Source: Microbacterium galbinum | Lineage (GTDB): Bacteria > Actinomycetota > Actinomycetes > Actinomycetales > Microbacteriaceae | Direction of reading: 5' to 3' | Length of the DNA stretch: 64,000 nucleotides | Assembly: GCF_023091225.1 (NCBI RefSeq) | Contig: NZ_JAHWXM010000001.1 | Location: forward strand, 1,240,001-1,304,000 | Shown here: piece after piece, positions 7,856-16,600 of the stretch | Layout of the letters: each line of letters starts with the position of its first letter | How positions within the stretch are numbered: the first letter of the stretch is position 1 | The notes under the pieces: generated by a model | What the model saw: the letters and a program-made list of their open reading frames with translations, nothing else | What the model was told of the DNA's origin: nothing | Database searches by the model: none | Position numbers and translations under genes: made by a program

Positions 7856-9442
7856 CTACTCCCACTCGATCGTCCCCGGCGGCTTCGACGTCACGTCGAG
7901 CACAACGCGGTTGACGTCGCGCACGCCGTTGGTGATGCGGTTCGAGATCTTGGAGAGCACGTCGTACGGCAGGCGCGTCCAGTCGGCCGTCATCGCGTCT
8001 TCGCTCGACACGGGACGCAGCACGATCGGATGGCCGTAGGTGCGGCCGTCGCCCTGCACACCCACCGAGCGCACGTCGGCGAGGAGCACGACCGGGCACT
8101 GCCAGATCTCCTGGTCGAGCCCGGCTTTGGTGAGCTCCTCACGAGCGATGGCGTCGGCCTCGCGGAGGATCTCCAGACGGTCGGCCGTGACCTCGCCGAT
8201 GATGCGGATGCCCAGGCCGGGGCCGGGGAACGGCTGTCGGCCGACGATCGCCTCGGGGATGCCGAGCTCGCGCCCGATCGCCCGGACCTCGTCCTTGAAC
8301 AGCGCACGCAGCGGCTCGATCAGCTCGAAGTCGAGGTCGTCGGGCAGACCGCCCACGTTGTGGTGCGACTTGATGTTCGCCGTGCCCGCACCGCCGCCGG
8401 ACTCGACGACGTCGGGGTAGAGCGTGCCCTGCACGAGGAACTTGACCGGGGCGCCGCCGGAGGCCTTCGCCTCGGCGACCAGGTCGAGCTGCACCTTCTC
8501 GAACGCGCGGATGAACTCGCGCCCGATGATCTTGCGCTTCTCCTCGGGATCGGTGACACCCTTCAGGTGGCCGAGGAAGGTGTCGGCGGCGTCGACCGTG
8601 ATCAGACGCACGCCGGTGGACTCGACGTAGTCCTTCTCGACCTGCTCGCGCTCGCCCTTGCGGAGGAGCCCGTGGTCGACGAACACGGCGGTGAGCTGGT
8701 CGCCGATCGCCTTGTGCACGAGCGCGGTGGAGACCGCGGAGTCGACACCGCCGGAGAGCGCCGAGATGACGCGGGCGTCGCCCACCTGCTCGCGGATGCG
8801 CTCGATCTGCTCGGCGATCACGTTGCCGCTGTTCCAGTCGGACGCGAGGCCCGCGCCCTTGTGCAGGAAGTTCTCGAGCACGCGCTGGCCGTGATCGGAG
8901 TGCTTGACCTCCGGGTGCCACTGCACGCCGTAGAAGCCGCGGTCCTCGTTCGCGAACGCCGCGACCTTGGTCGCGTCCGTCGTCGCGAGCACGTCGAAGC
9001 CCTCGGGAGCACGCGCGACCTGGTCGCCGTGGCTCATCCACACGTTCTGCTCGACGGGCTGGCCGCCGAGCAGCGTTCCGCCGTCACCCGTGATGACGGC
9101 ATCCGTCGCCCCGTACTCGCGCAGGCCGGTGTTCGCGACCTCGCCACCCAGGGTCTGGGCCATGTACTGGAAGCCGTAGCAGATGCCGAGCGTGGGCACG
9201 CCGAGGTCGAACACCGCGGGGTCGAGGCGCGGCGCTCCCTCCTCGTACACCGACGAGGGCCCTCCGGAGAGGATGATCGCGACCGGGTTCTTGGCGGCGA
9301 TCTCGGCGGCGGTCGCGGTGTGCGGCACGATCTCGCTGTAGACGCCGGCCTCGCGCACGCGGCGGGCGATCAGCTGCGCGTACTGCGCGCCGAAATCGAC
9401 GACGAGCGCGGGGCGCTGCTGGGTCTCGGACTGTTCGGTCAA
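7856..9442 (-). CDS. guaA: GMP synthase (glutamine-hydrolysing)
   Basis: Converts XMP to GMP using glutamine and ATP. The 528 residues match the usual length. The N-terminal class I amidotransferase domain (about 10-200) contains [16 protein letters not shown], the nucleophile motif GICYGFQ and the His-Glu pair in GVQWHPEV. The ATP-pyrophosphatase domain has the P-loop SGGVDSAV (about 230), and the dimerisation domain ends PPGTIEWE, the conserved C-terminus. The TTG start overlaps the stop of the DUF3817 gene (TTGA), indicating translational coupling. Two IMP dehydrogenase-like genes lie elsewhere in this window. Confidence 0.98.
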   Translation of the reverse strand: MTEQSETQQRPALVVDFGAQYAQLIARRVREAGVYSEIVPHTATAAEIAAKNPVAIILSGGPSSVYEEGAPRLDPAVFDLGVPTLGICYGFQYMAQTLGGEVANTGLREYGATDAVITGDGGTLLGGQPVEQNVWMSHGDQVARAPEGFDVLATTDATKVAAFANEDRGFYGVQWHPEVKHSDHGQRVLENFLHKGAGLASDWNSGNVIAEQIERIREQVGDARVISALSGGVDSAVSTALVHKAIGDQLTAVFVDHGLLRKGEREQVEKDYVESTGVRLITVDAADTFLGHLKGVTDPEEKRKIIGREFIRAFEKVQLDLVAEAKASGGAPVKFLVQGTLYPDVVESGGGAGTANIKSHHNVGGLPDDLDFELIEPLRALFKDEVRAIGRELGIPEAIVGRQPFPGPGLGIRIIGEVTADRLEILREADAIAREELTKAGLDQEIWQCPVVLLADVRSVGVQGDGRTYGHPIVLRPVSSEDAMTADWTRLPYDVLSKISNRITNGVRDVNRVVLDVTSKPPGTIEWE

Positions 9443-9951
9443 CGGGCACCTTCCGGGGCGGGAGCGGAGACCTCTGAGGCCTCTCGGGTGGCGAGGTAGG
9501 TCTTGACTTCACGGGCCACGATGGCCTCCATGAAGAACGACAGCAGCGGGATCACGCCGCCGAGGGCGAGCAGGATGAAGCGCGGGAACGGCCAGCGCAT
9601 CAGGCTCCACATGCGGAAGCACGCGAAGAGGTACACGACGTAGAACCAGCCGTGCGCGACGAGGATCGCCAGCGACACGTTGAAGCCGTCGCCGAGCGAG
9701 GTCATCTCGCACGAGTTCGTCCAGGGGGCGAACAGCGACCACCACTCGCAGTCGGCGCCGGCGAGCACGCCGGCGAACCAGAGCGGTCCGCCCGATCCTC
9801 CGAGGAACAGTTCGAGGTGGATCGGCGTGTACTTCAGCACCATCTCGGTCAGCAGCAGGAGCAGCATGACTCCGGTGATGATCGACGCGATCTGGTAGAA
9901 CTTCAGCGCACCGCGGATCGCCGGAAAGCTGGCGACTTTCGGTTCGGGCAT
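9439..9951 (-). CDS. DUF3817 domain-containing membrane protein
   Basis: 170-residue membrane protein of the DUF3817 family, often found beside guaA in actinobacteria. Hydrophobic helices lie at about 20-40, 92-115 and 122-142. The family core includes [18 protein letters not shown] and [19 protein letters not shown] Cys-containing external loop (about 65-82) is predicted. The function is unknown. The gene heads the operon with guaA and the glycosyltransferase. A TAGACT box ends six nt before the ATG, so the mRNA is probably leaderless. Confidence 0.88.
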   Translation of the reverse strand: MPEPKVASFPAIRGALKFYQIASIITGVMLLLLLTEMVLKYTPIHLELFLGGSGGPLWFAGVLAGADCEWWSLFAPWTNSCEMTSLGDGFNVSLAILVAHGWFYVVYLFACFRMWSLMRWPFPRFILLALGGVIPLLSFFMEAIVAREVKTYLATREASEVSAPAPEGAR

Positions 9952-9957
9952 GCGTCC

Positions 9958-9963
9958 AGTCTA
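9958..9963 (-). promoter_or_regulatory. Leaderless -10 box of the DUF3817-guaA operon
   Basis: TAGACT on the minus strand ends six nt before the ATG at 9951, placing the transcription start at or next to the start codon. No clear -35 box is seen. Confidence 0.55.
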
Positions 9964-10015
9964 GTCGGCGCGCCGCACCGCTCGATCCGGCGCGGATGGC
10001 CCGCGCTCGACGCCC

Positions 10016-10996
10016 TCACGGTGCGGGCGGCCGGGCGACCAGCGCTTCACCGTGACCCGTGAGCGCGCGCTCGGATGCCGCGGCGGGAACGAGCACGGTC
10101 GACCCCGCGGGGAACTCCTGCCCGCCCAGGGCGACCTCGCCATCGACCACGACGACGATCGCGAACCCGGGATCGAGCACCATGGGCTCGCCGTCGACCG
10201 GAACCCGATCGAGGCGGAAGTACTCGTCGGCGGCAGCCGGGAACGCCGACCCCGATCGCGGCGCCGTGCGGACGAGGGCGTCGAGCTGTGCCCGGTCACG
10301 TCCGGCGCGGTTCACCGCCGTCAGGGCCAGATCGAACCCGAGACCCAGATGCCCCTCGCCGGGGCCGTCGATCGCGAACCCCTCCCACTCGAGCAGGATC
10401 GAGAGGTCCTCGGGCTGCTGCAGTTCGAGCAGGAGAACACCCGCGCCGATCGCGTGCAGTTCCCCCGGCTGCACCCACACCACATCGCCGGGCCCGACCT
10501 CGATCGCGTGCAGCAGACCGAGGAGCGCGGCGACGTCCTGGCGCGCGACCAGATCGGCCAGGGCATCGGCCGTCACGTCCTCCCGCAGGCCGACGTGCAC
10601 CGTCCCGCCCTCGAGGATGTACCAGGCCTCGGCTTTGCCGTGCGCGCGGCCGAGATGCCCGGCCGCGAAGTCGTCGTGCGGATGCGCATGCACCGGCAAC
10701 CGCTCCCCCGCGTCGAGCAGCTTGACGAGCAGGCGCGCGTCGTCACCCCAACGGCGGACGTGCTCCTCCCCCAGCCAGGCGATCGGGTCGTCGGCGATCG
10801 CCTCGCGCAGCAGACGCCCGTCGGGCAGGGTGCTGAGGCCGAGGGTCTCCTCGCCGCGGACCGTCGTCACCGATCCGATCCAGTCCTCGGGTTCGCGGGG
10901 CGCGGACCCCGGATCGCCGCGGAACGCGCGGAGGCGCTCACCGCCGCGGTAGAAGCGCTCGGCCGGTCGGTTCGGGGCGAGGGCGATCGGGTTCAT
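10016..10996 (-). CDS. manA: Mannose-6-phosphate isomerase, class I
   Basis: Zinc enzyme interconverting mannose 6-phosphate and fructose 6-phosphate; 326 residues. Metal ligands are visible in LPVHAHPHDDFAAGH, the Glu in GKAEAWYIL and VQPGELHAIGAGVLLLE. The N-terminus starts with polar LAPNRPAERFYRGGERL and lacks the longer N-terminal lobe of some homologues. It is the last gene of the sugar operon, and its ATG overlaps the kinase stop (ATGA). Context suggests it feeds fructose 6-phosphate to the kinase and aldolase upstream, or handles a related aldose 6-phosphate. Confidence 0.88.
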   Translation of the reverse strand: MNPIALAPNRPAERFYRGGERLRAFRGDPGSAPREPEDWIGSVTTVRGEETLGLSTLPDGRLLREAIADDPIAWLGEEHVRRWGDDARLLVKLLDAGERLPVHAHPHDDFAAGHLGRAHGKAEAWYILEGGTVHVGLREDVTADALADLVARQDVAALLGLLHAIEVGPGDVVWVQPGELHAIGAGVLLLELQQPEDLSILLEWEGFAIDGPGEGHLGLGFDLALTAVNRAGRDRAQLDALVRTAPRSGSAFPAAADEYFRLDRVPVDGEPMVLDPGFAIVVVVDGEVALGGQEFPAGSTVLVPAAASERALTGHGEALVARPPAP

Positions 10997-12267
10997 CGGG
11001 CAGCTCCATTCACATCGGCGTGCGCGGCATCCGCGTCAGCATGCGCGGCATCCGCATCGGCGTGCGCAGCATCCGCATCCGCGTGCGCAGCCAGGAACCC
11101 GCCGACGAAGGTATCGCCGAGACCGATCGTCGTCGGCTCCGCGATATCGAGGGCGAAGGCCGGCACGCCGATCGCTCCGGGGATGCCGCCCTCGACGGCG
11201 GCGACGAGCTCGGCGCCGCGGCGGCTCCGCGCCATCGCGGCCGTCTCCTCGGCATCCGACGACGAGAATCCGTCGCCGAGCCGGTAGCGCGTCGCCGCGA
11301 CCCGGACAGCGCTCTCGAGCGCTGCGCGGTGGCGCGCGGCATCCGATCCGACGGCGATCGCCCAGTGCCGGGTGTGCACGACGAGGGCGGGGGCGGGGAT
11401 CAGCCGGGCGATCGCAGTGAGCGCGGCGATCACATCGGCCGGATCGAGCAGATCGACGGATCGGCCCAGACACTCCTGCAGTTCGTCCTCGTTCATGCCG
11501 TAGACATCGATGCGGGAGAGCAGCCGGTCGCGGACGGTGTGCGAGAAGGCCCGCGTGTAGAAACCCGCGTCCTCGTAGTACACCAGCGCGTCGTCGGGCA
11601 GCGACGTGAGCGCCACGAGCAGCTCGTCGAGCCGGCGCTCGAGCAGGTCGTGGTCCTGCATGGTGTTGAAGCCCGACACCAGGAAGACGGATGCTCCGGC
11701 CAGGGCCGCCGGCAGATCGTCGGCGAGACGCATCTCGCGATTGGGCGGGTCGTTCGCGAAGATCAGCCGGTTCGCGCTCGGGGAGACGATGTCACCGTCG
11801 ATCAGCCGCACGTGCGCCCCGACCGGGTACTGCACGATCAGGTGCGGATCGAGGGTGTCGCGGTCGGCCGACGACACGTACGAGACGCGCTCCGGCAGCA
11901 GACGGCGGACGTTGTCGTCGATGCTCACCAGATGCTGCACGCTCGGGATGCCGAGGCTGTCGAGCACGAGCCCCGCCCGCACCCCCGTGCCGCCGAGCGT
12001 CACGGCCACGTCGAAGTGCGCGGCGAAGCGCTCGATCACCTCGGAGGACTCGACGAAGCGCTCGGCCCCGGTCCCGGCTGCGACGAACGCGAGCACGGCC
12101 ACCAGGAGCGAGCGCTCGTCGACGATCGACGCCGCGGCGGTCAGCTCGTGCCGCCGGATGCGATGCTCCCGGGCCAGCCGGCCCACGACGGCGGAGTCCC
12201 ACCGCAGTTCGAAGTCGACCGTTCCGCCGAGCCCCAGCACGAGCCGACCGCCCACATCACGTGTCAT
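10993..12267 (-). CDS. ADP-dependent phosphofructokinase/glucokinase family sugar kinase
   Basis: 424-residue ribokinase-fold protein of the ADP_PFK_GK family, which phosphorylates sugars with ADP instead of ATP and is best known from archaea. Visible features are LGLGGTVDFEL at the N-terminus, FANDPPNREMRL, VSGFNTMQD, YGMNEDELQE and the catalytic GLGDTFVGGF near the C-terminus (Asp as general base). It lies between an aldolase gene and manA, so fructose 6-phosphate or a ketohexose 6-phosphate is a plausible substrate (inference). The last 31 residues are an odd AHADADA repeat encoded by 21-bp tandem units. Nucleotide preference cannot be read from the sequence with certainty. Confidence 0.8.
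   Translation of the reverse strand: MTRDVGGRLVLGLGGTVDFELRWDSAVVGRLAREHRIRRHELTAAASIVDERSLLVAVLAFVAAGTGAERFVESSEVIERFAAHFDVAVTLGGTGVRAGLVLDSLGIPSVQHLVSIDDNVRRLLPERVSYVSSADRDTLDPHLIVQYPVGAHVRLIDGDIVSPSANRLIFANDPPNREMRLADDLPAALAGASVFLVSGFNTMQDHDLLERRLDELLVALTSLPDDALVYYEDAGFYTRAFSHTVRDRLLSRIDVYGMNEDELQECLGRSVDLLDPADVIAALTAIARLIPAPALVVHTRHWAIAVGSDAARHRAALESAVRVAATRYRLGDGFSSSDAEETAAMARSRRGAELVAAVEGGIPGAIGVPAFALDIAEPTTIGLGDTFVGGFLAAHADADAAHADADAAHADADAAHADVNGAAR
11005..11095 (-). repeat. 21-bp tandem repeats encoding AHADADA units
   Basis: About three and a half copies of a 21-bp unit form the 3' end of the kinase gene. Copy-number change would keep frame and only alter tail length. Confidence 0.75.
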
Positions 12268-12302
12268 CCGTCGATCGTCCTCCCCGTCGAGATCCGTGCC
12301 GG

Positions 12303-13166
12303 TCAGTACAGGTCGGCTTTGCCGTCCGCACCGAACAGTTCGATCTTCTCAGCCGCGGTCGCCTTCAGGGCGGCGATCGGCTCGGGCTGGATCGCGTTCG
12401 GCTCGCGCAGACGCTCGTCGGTGCCCAGGATCTCGCGCATGCGGTTGTGGTACGAGACCTTGATGTCGCTGGAGATGTTGATCTTGTTGATGCCCAGCTC
12501 GACGGCGCGACGCAGTTCGGAGTCCGGGTTCGCCGATCCGCCGTGGAGCACGAGCGGGATGCCGACCGCGGCCTTGATCTCCTGGAGCAGGTCGTGGCGC
12601 AGCTCGGGGTTCTTCTCGGCGGGGTACAGCCCGTGCGAGGTGCCGATGGCGATCGCGAGGCTGTCGACGCCCGTCTCCTCGACGAAGCGCACGGCGTCGT
12701 CGACGTTCGTGTAGATGATCTCCGCGGCACCCGACTCGCCGTAGCTGTCGTTCGCGCCGATCGTGCCCAGCTCGCCCTCGACCTGGATGCCCACCGCGTG
12801 CGCGGCCTCGACGACCTTGCGCGTGAGCGCGACGTTCTCGTCGAACGGCAGCAGCGATGCGTCGATCATGACCGAGGTGAACCCGGCCTTGATCGCCGTG
12901 ATCATCTGCTCGTAGCTGCCGCCGTGGTCCCAGTGGATCGCCACGGGGACGCTCGAGCGGTGCGCGCGGGAGTGCATCGCCGCGATCAGGTCGGTCGTGA
13001 TGTGCGAAACCTCGTCCGGGTGGATCGCGATGATCACCGGCGCGTTCTTCTCCTCGCTGATGTCCATGACTCCGTTGAACATCGCCCAATCGCTGATGTT
13101 GAACGCCGGGATCGCGAAGTTGTGCGCGTTGGCGACGTCGAGGATGGATTTTCCGGTGTAGAGCAC
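12303..13166 (-). CDS. Class II ketose-bisphosphate aldolase
   Basis: 287-residue zinc-dependent aldolase of the fructose/tagatose-bisphosphate family (GatY/KbaY/FbaA type). Signatures are FAIPAFNISDW near the N-terminus, the zinc and substrate region VAIHWDHGG (about 75), ASLLPFDENVALTRKVV, EGELGTIG (zinc Glu), AIAIGTSHGLYP (zinc His), LVLHGGSA (zinc His) and KINISSDIK (phosphate binding). It cleaves a ketose 1,6-bisphosphate to dihydroxyacetone phosphate and glyceraldehyde 3-phosphate. Position after the permeases and before the ADP-type kinase suggests a dedicated catabolic role. The GTG start has an AGGAG site. Confidence 0.9.
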   Translation of the reverse strand: MLYTGKSILDVANAHNFAIPAFNISDWAMFNGVMDISEEKNAPVIIAIHPDEVSHITTDLIAAMHSRAHRSSVPVAIHWDHGGSYEQMITAIKAGFTSVMIDASLLPFDENVALTRKVVEAAHAVGIQVEGELGTIGANDSYGESGAAEIIYTNVDDAVRFVEETGVDSLAIAIGTSHGLYPAEKNPELRHDLLQEIKAAVGIPLVLHGGSANPDSELRRAVELGINKINISSDIKVSYHNRMREILGTDERLREPNAIQPEPIAALKATAAEKIELFGADGKADLY

Positions 13167-13215
13167 GTGTTTCTCCTGTTTTCGTGATGGTCAAGGGCCC
13201 CGGGCGGGGTGGCGG

Positions 13216-14061
13216 TCAGCTCTTCACCGAGCCGGCCGTGAGGCCGCTGATGAAGTAGCGCTGGAAGAAGAGGAAGAGGATGAGCACGGGGATGGACCCG
13301 AGCACGCTCATGGCCATGATCTGGTTCCACTCGTAGGAGTGCTGCCCCATCAGGAGTTGGATGCCGATGGGCACCGTGCGCATGTCGATCGTGCGTGTGA
13401 GCGTCAGCGCGAACAGGTACTCGTTCCACGCGATCATGAACGTGTAGATGCCCACCGACACGATGCCCGGCACCGAGATCGGCACGAGGATGCGCCACAG
13501 CGCCGTGAACGACCCCGCGCCGTCGACGCGGACGGCCTCGTCGAGCTCGCGCGGCAGGGTGTTGAAGTAGCCGGTCATCATGATGATCGCGTAGGGCAGC
13601 GTGAACACCATGTACGTGAGGATCAGCCCGGCGTAGGAGTTGTAGAGGCCGAGGCCGACCATCAGGCCGAAGTACGGGATCAGCAGCGTGATGGGCGGCA
13701 CGGCCTGCACGCTCACGATCACCACGTTGAGGATGCGCTTGCCCCGGAAGTCGAAGCGGCTGAAGGCGTAGGCCGCCTGGATCGCGACGATCAGGGTGAG
13801 GATCGTGACCGACCCCGCGACGATGTAGCTGTTGAGGAAGAACCGCACCGTCTCGGCGTTCGTGAAGATCGCGATGTACGCGTCGAACGAGAAGGTGTCG
13901 GTGATGAGCCGCGGGGGCAGCTCGAAGATCTGGGTGTTGGACTTGAACGAGCTCGAGAGCATCCACAGCACGGGTCCGGCGGCGAAGACGGCTCCGATGA
14001 TCAGTCCGATCATCAGCGAACCCTTCGCGACGACGCGGCGGTTCTTGATGGTGAGCGCCAT
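13216..14061 (-). CDS. Carbohydrate ABC transporter permease (MalG-like)
   Basis: 281-residue inner-membrane subunit of a CUT1-type sugar importer with six predicted helices. The cytoplasmic EAA loop is seen as ELDEAVRVDGAGSFTALWRILVP (about 180-203), the docking site for the ATPase. It closely follows the MalF-like gene (two-nt gap). No ATPase gene lies in this operon, so a shared MsmK/MalK-type ATPase elsewhere is expected, as is usual in actinobacteria. The C-terminus GLTAGSVKS is typical of MalG proteins. Confidence 0.93.
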   Translation of the reverse strand: MALTIKNRRVVAKGSLMIGLIIGAVFAAGPVLWMLSSSFKSNTQIFELPPRLITDTFSFDAYIAIFTNAETVRFFLNSYIVAGSVTILTLIVAIQAAYAFSRFDFRGKRILNVVIVSVQAVPPITLLIPYFGLMVGLGLYNSYAGLILTYMVFTLPYAIIMMTGYFNTLPRELDEAVRVDGAGSFTALWRILVPISVPGIVSVGIYTFMIAWNEYLFALTLTRTIDMRTVPIGIQLLMGQHSYEWNQIMAMSVLGSIPVLILFLFFQRYFISGLTAGSVKS

Positions 14062-14063
14062 GT

Positions 14064-14987
14064 TCAGTCCCTCGCTTTCTGGTGACGGACGTAGAAGACG
14101 GCGAGCACCATCGACATCAGCAGCACGAGCACGGCCGAGGTGGCGGCGAGCGAGAAGTCGTACTTGGCGAAGGCGAGCTTGTAGGTGAAGGTGCTGAGCA
14201 CCTCCGTGACGTCGATCGGACCGCCGCCGGTGGTCATCCAGATGAGGGCGAACTGCTGCGAGGTCCAGATCAGGTCGAGCAGCACGAGGCTCACGATGAT
14301 CGGTCGCAGCTGCGGGATCGTCACGTTCCAGAAGCGCTGCACGTTGCTGGCGCCGTCGACGGTGGCCGCCTCGTGCAGTTCGGCCGGGACGCCCTGGAGG
14401 CCGGCGAGCAGGCTGACCATGAAGAACGGGTACCCCGCCCAGATGTTGATGAAGATGATGGTGCCCAACGCCAGCTGCGGAGAGGCGAGCCATTCGATGT
14501 CGGTGTTGAGCAGGAAGTTGATCACGCCGTTCGGGGCGAGGAGCATGCGCCACAGCACCGCGATGACCGCGACCGTGAACAGCCACGGCAGAACGTAGAG
14601 GGCCCGGAACAGCGAGCGCGAGACCCGGCCGAGGAGCGGGCTGTTCAGCATCATCGCGAACGCGAGACCGAGCACCAGGTGCGCCAGCACGCTCGCGACC
14701 GTGAACAGGATCGTGTTGCCGGTGGCCTTCCAGAAGCGGGGGTCGGAAAGGACCTCGACGTAGTTGGCGATCCCGACGAACTCGGGCGACTTGTTCAGGA
14801 TCACGTTGTCCTGGAACGAATATCCGATCACCATCACGATCGGCACGATCATCAGGACGAACAGCAGGATGATCGTCGGCGAGAGGAAGGCGTACGACTC
14901 GGTGGTCTTGCGCAGTTGCCGTCGGCGCCGCGAGTGCGGCACCCCGGTGACGATCACCTCGGTGTCGTCGGTCGTTCTCAGGCTCAT
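14064..14987 (-). CDS. Carbohydrate ABC transporter permease (MalF-like)
   Basis: 307-residue partner permease of the same sugar importer. About 25 polar residues precede the first helix (YAFLSPTIILLFVLMIVPIV). The EAA loop reads ELHEAATVDGASNVQRFWNVTIP (about 205-227). The opening motif AFLSPT and the PSDP-like periplasmic segments are family-typical. It lies between the binding protein and the MalG-like permease. A stem-loop in the 82-nt gap upstream may lower expression relative to the binding protein. Confidence 0.93.
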   Translation of the reverse strand: MSLRTTDDTEVIVTGVPHSRRRRQLRKTTESYAFLSPTIILLFVLMIVPIVMVIGYSFQDNVILNKSPEFVGIANYVEVLSDPRFWKATGNTILFTVASVLAHLVLGLAFAMMLNSPLLGRVSRSLFRALYVLPWLFTVAVIAVLWRMLLAPNGVINFLLNTDIEWLASPQLALGTIIFINIWAGYPFFMVSLLAGLQGVPAELHEAATVDGASNVQRFWNVTIPQLRPIIVSLVLLDLIWTSQQFALIWMTTGGGPIDVTEVLSTFTYKLAFAKYDFSLAATSAVLVLLMSMVLAVFYVRHQKARD

Positions 14988-15011
14988 GAGGTGCGGGCTC
15001 CTAGGTTGGTC

Positions 15012-15046
15012 GGGTGCCGCACCGCATCATTGGCGATGCGGCACCC
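15012..15046 (-). terminator. Intercistronic stem-loop between binding protein and permease genes
   Basis: A ten-bp GC-rich stem (15012-15021 with 15037-15046) lies between the sugar-binding protein stop and the first permease start. Such elements often stabilise the upstream mRNA or partly terminate, giving excess binding protein. Confidence 0.5.
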
Positions 15047-15069
15047 CGTTCAGGCGGGAGGCGAGGAGC

Positions 15070-16368
15070 TCAGAACTCCGCTTCCCAGGACGTCTGCGCC
15101 GCCTTGAGCGCGTCGGGGATCGACTGCTGCCCGTCGAGTGCGGACTGCAGCTGCTCGCCGAACTGGCGCATCAGCTCCTCCGCCACCGGCAGCCCGGTGA
15201 ACTCGTTGGCGGGGTAGCCGGCCTGGTAGATGTCGAACGCGGTCTTGAACAGCTCGTCGTCGTTCACGAAGTCGGGAACCGAGGTCGAGTTGCCGGGGAA
15301 GGCCTTCGCCATCGTCGACAGAGTCGAGTTGGTCTCCTGGCTCATGAGGAACTCGACGAGCTTGAACGCCGCCTCCTTGTGCTCGGAGTTCTCGGCCACG
15401 CCGATGCCCCACGAGGCGTAGGGAATGCCGCGTTCGCCCTCGTATCCGTCCTCGGCGGGGATCGCCGAGATCGAGAACTCGAGGTCGGGGTTCGTCTCGC
15501 GGATGAGGTTGATGTGCGCGAGCGAGTCGATCATCATGCCGGCCCGGCCGTTGGTGAACTCCTCGACCTTGTCCTGCTCCTTCATCGTGAACGAACCGGA
15601 GGCGATCACGCCCGCGTCCCACAGCTCGCCGATGTACTCGACCGCGGAGGTCACGTCGTCGTTGGTGAGATCGGGCTGACCGTCCTTCAGCATCGAGCCG
15701 CCGGATGCCCAGACCCACGACATGACGTCGTTCTGCACACCGTTCGGCGCTTCGAGGGAGAGCGGGAGGACCCACCCGGAGACGTCGCCCCCGAGGGCGG
15801 AGACCTTCTCGGCGGCATCCTCGAACTCGGTGCGGGTGGCGGGCGGAGCGTCGACACCGGCCTCGGCGAGGAGCGCGTCGTTCGTGAACATCGGATACAC
15901 GAAGTTGACGACCGGGATCATGTACGTGCTGCCGTCGACCTGGATCTGGCTGGCGAGCTCGCTGTCGTCGTAGTCGTACTCCTCCATCAGCGCGCTGAGG
16001 TCGGCGATGACTCCCTGCGAGGCGAAGTCGTTGACCCACGCACCGTCGAGACCGACGACATCGGGCATGGTGCCGGACGCGGCTCCCGCGAACAGCTGCT
16101 CCTTGGTGGAGGCGTACGGCCCGCTCACGAGATCGACCGTGATCCCGGGGTTCGCCGCCTCGAAGTCGTCGATGAGGGCGCGGAACTCGCCGTCGGGCAG
16201 TTCCGGCTCCCACCACTGGGCGAACTCGATCGTCACGTCGCCGCCGTCTCCACCGCTGTCGCCGCCGGTGCTGGGCGCGCAGCCCGCCACCGCCAGAAGG
16301 GTCACGGCCGCCGCGGCGGCTCCGACGATGTTCCGGGTGCGTCGCTGCCCCAGTCGCACTGTGCTCAT
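15070..16368 (-). CDS. Sugar ABC transporter substrate-binding lipoprotein
   Basis: About 432-residue extracellular solute-binding protein (family 1). The lipoprotein signal is clear: basic RLGQRRTRN, a hydrophobic Ala-rich stretch, then lipobox LAVAGC near residue 29. A Gly/Ser/Asp-rich linker and the binding fold starting VTIEFAQWWEPELPDGEF follow. It anchors to the outer face of the membrane and delivers sugar to the two permeases. I prefer the ATG at 16368 over the adjacent GTG because the AGGAG site is then five nt away. It is first in the sugar operon and divergent from the DeoR regulator. Confidence 0.93.
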   Translation of the reverse strand: MSTVRLGQRRTRNIVGAAAAAVTLLAVAGCAPSTGGDSGGDGGDVTIEFAQWWEPELPDGEFRALIDDFEAANPGITVDLVSGPYASTKEQLFAGAASGTMPDVVGLDGAWVNDFASQGVIADLSALMEEYDYDDSELASQIQVDGSTYMIPVVNFVYPMFTNDALLAEAGVDAPPATRTEFEDAAEKVSALGGDVSGWVLPLSLEAPNGVQNDVMSWVWASGGSMLKDGQPDLTNDDVTSAVEYIGELWDAGVIASGSFTMKEQDKVEEFTNGRAGMMIDSLAHINLIRETNPDLEFSISAIPAEDGYEGERGIPYASWGIGVAENSEHKEAAFKLVEFLMSQETNSTLSTMAKAFPGNSTSVPDFVNDDELFKTAFDIYQAGYPANEFTGLPVAEELMRQFGEQLQSALDGQQSIPDALKAAQTSWEAEF

Positions 16369-16418
16369 CACTTCTCCTCTTCGAGATCGTGCCGCATCAC
16401 GCGCTTCAATGCTTGTTC

Positions 16419-16554
16419 ATGCGGTTTTGAGCCATGTTATGCCCGGATTTGCCGCGGCGTCAAGCGTCAATCTGGAGATGTCGTTACAGACTTCTTCCGC
16501 AGGGGGCCGATATTCCGCGGATAATCAGCCATGCACTCGATATGCCGTTTTCTG
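16419..16554. promoter_or_regulatory. Candidate DeoR-family operator region
   Basis: Two related elements, ATGCGGTTTTGAG at 16419 and ATGCCGTTTTCTG at 16542, occur in direct orientation between the binding protein gene and its divergent regulator. The region is also less GC-rich than its surroundings. The repeat is suggestive only. Confidence 0.35.
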
Positions 16555-16600
16555 CACAAGTCTGCGGTGTTCGTCGCTTTCGTGTGCTAGAGATGTCTGC

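Noticed and set aside
11005..11095. Short repeats considered as a CRISPR-like array
   Set aside because: The units are contiguous 21-bp coding repeats with no spacers; they are in frame in the kinase gene.
13216..14586. 456-residue reading of the MalG-like permease
   Set aside because: The first 175 residues are antiparallel-frame text overlapping the MalF-like gene; the family N-terminus starts at 14061.
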